DNA from: Pseudomonadota bacterium
GTDB lineage: Bacteria; Pseudomonadota; Gammaproteobacteria; Steroidobacterales; Woeseiaceae
Direction of reading: 5' to 3'
NCBI GenBank assembly: GCA_022563255.1
Contig: JADFNS010000004.1
Location: forward strand, 112,849 to 176,848
Length of the DNA: 64,000 bases
A model generated the notes under the pieces. It had not been told where the DNA came from and did no database searches. It saw only the letters and a program-made list of their open reading frames with translations. The position numbers and the translations under genes are program-made. How positions within the stretch are numbered: position 1 is the first letter of the stretch; each line of letters begins with the position of its first letter. Below are positions 63,078 to 64,000 of this stretch, piece by piece.

Positions 63078-64000
63078 ATGAGGGCAAAACTCTCCAGCCG
63101 GACCATTCAAGCGCTGCAACCGTGCGATAAACCGTTTGAGGTGGTCGATTCAAAACTGAAGGGGTTCTTGCTGCGCGTGCAACCCTCCGGTGCAATGACG
63201 TATTACTTCTCCTACCGGAACGGGCAGGGCAGACGTGGACGTTATCGCATCGGCAACAGTGACTCGTTAAGCCCGGCCCAGGCCCGTGATCAAGCCATTC
63301 TGCTCGCGGCGCGGGTGGTCGCCGGTGAAGACATACAGTCGCAGAAAAAGCACGAGCGGCGAATGGCACAACAGGCCACGTCGCAAACCTTGGATGGTTT
63401 CCTGATCCACCAATACGAGCCGTGGGCGACGAGTCAAAGAAAATCGGGTACTGCCACGGTCAAGCGTATTCGCAGCAATTTTGAGCACCTGATAAAGCGG
63501 CCGCTGGTAGGCATCAATCTGTGGGTCGTTGAGAAATGGCGCTCCGAAGAGCTGAAGCGCGGCAAAGCCAAGACCACGATCAACCGCGATATCACAACTC
63601 TGAAAGCGTGCCTGTCAAAAGCCGTGGAGTGGGAGGTGCTGGCGGAAAATCCACTGCAAAAACTAACGCCACTACGAACTGAGGGTTCGTCACGCGCCTG
63701 CCATCTGACGGCAACAGAAGAGACTGCTTTGCGAAATGCCCTGATCGAGCGCGATCAACGCCTGTGCGAGAATCGTGTTAGTGGTAATGCCTGGCGGCGT
63801 GCACGGCGTCAGGCCGTGCTGCCAGACCTTTCGACGGGCGCCTTCGCTGACTATTTGCAGCCAATGGTGCTGCTGACCCTCAACACGGGGTTGCGGCGCG
63901 GCGAGGTTCTGCAACTCAGGTGGGCGGATGTCGACTTGCTGCAGCGAGAACTCATCGTTCGTGGCGACAATGCCAAGAGCGGCAAGACACGACACATTCC
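63078..64000 (+). CDS. Tyrosine recombinase/integrase, 3'-truncated by the window end
   Basis: The ATG at 63078 opens a frame that runs off the window (307 codons seen). The N-terminal ~80 residues match the DUF4102-type arm-binding domain (LQPCDKPFEVVDSKLKGFLL and YYFSYRNGQGRRGRYRIG). A core-binding SAM-like domain follows (LKRGKAKTTINRDITTLKAC). The catalytic domain begins with TLNTGLRRGEVLQLRWADVD, where R273 is the box I arginine. The His-x-x-Arg and Tyr boxes lie beyond the end. Such integrases commonly use tRNA 3' ends; the adjacent tRNA-Pro-like repeat fits that. Confidence 0.92.
   Translation, partial: MRAKLSSRTIQALQPCDKPFEVVDSKLKGFLLRVQPSGAMTYYFSYRNGQGRRGRYRIGNSDSLSPAQARDQAILLAARVVAGEDIQSQKKHERRMAQQATSQTLDGFLIHQYEPWATSQRKSGTATVKRIRSNFEHLIKRPLVGINLWVVEKWRSEELKRGKAKTTINRDITTLKACLSKAVEWEVLAENPLQKLTPLRTEGSSRACHLTATEETALRNALIERDQRLCENRVSGNAWRRARRQAVLPDLSTGAFADYLQPMVLLTLNTGLRRGEVLQLRWADVDLLQRELIVRGDNAKSGKTRHI

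Overview
The window reads as chromosome of a Gram-negative gammaproteobacterium. Supporting features are TonB-dependent and beta-barrel outer-membrane proteins, a canonical Fur box before feoAB, a TPP riboswitch with its Shine-Dalgarno inside P1, MerR- and TetR-controlled operons, and a probable GlyGly-CTERM sorting tail. A marine or sediment lineage such as the Woeseiales would fit, but that placement is only a guess. No complete rRNA or tRNA gene, CRISPR array or intact insertion sequence was seen.

Region 1 (1-12.8 kb) is branched-chain and short-chain acyl-CoA metabolism. It holds the 3' part of a methylcrotonyl-CoA carboxylase beta subunit, a MaoC-type hydratase, two crotonases, an acyl-CoA dehydrogenase, a 3-hydroxyisobutyrate-type dehydrogenase, two TetR regulators and a fused isobutyryl-CoA mutase (IcmF). 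icmF diverges from its TetR gene across a near-perfect palindrome. Region 2 (12.8-16.7 kb) is a thiamine salvage operon behind a TPP riboswitch: TonB-dependent receptor, YkoF-like thiamine-binding protein, PnuT-like permease and a thiamine-kinase-like phosphotransferase. Region 3 (16.7-31.6 kb) is mixed core metabolism: glyoxalase II, a candidate structured RNA ending in a terminator hairpin, a DUF4212/sodium-solute symporter pair with an M20 peptidase, a CDF metal exporter, hpt, a deoxynucleoside kinase, Fur-controlled feoAB, an aminotransferase, a methyltransferase/GNAT pair and an IorAB-type molybdenum hydroxylase.

Region 4 (31.6-40.6 kb) is metal handling. A plus-strand set has a DUF2946-like protein, a porin, a ZnuA-like binding protein and an ABC-3 permease with no ATPase beside it. 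A minus-strand operon starts at a textbook MerR-family promoter with a 19-bp spacer and encodes an outer-membrane protein, MerP-like, MerT-like, thioredoxin-like, MerR and a second HMA protein, with no merA. A double-VWA protein lies between them, and a HigBA-type toxin-antitoxin pair sits beyond the promoter.

Region 5 (40.8-64 kb) is accessory. It is punctuated by copies of a repeat resembling the 3' half of a proline tRNA in reverse orientation (core TGGTCGGGGTGAGAGG), and the window ends in a tyrosine integrase just after the last copy. The segments between copies each look like a small module: a mechanosensitive channel between perfect 18-bp inverted repeats; an ATP-grasp ligase; two glycosyltransferases; SelO with a 2OG oxygenase and a divergent NAD-formate dehydrogenase / NDH-2 pair; glucokinase with two GH130 enzymes and two glycosyltransferases between 93-bp direct repeats; and a cytochrome c peroxidase fused to an endonuclease/phosphatase-type domain. 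I infer serial integration and decay at a tRNA-Pro site. The repeats are seen directly; the mechanism is not.
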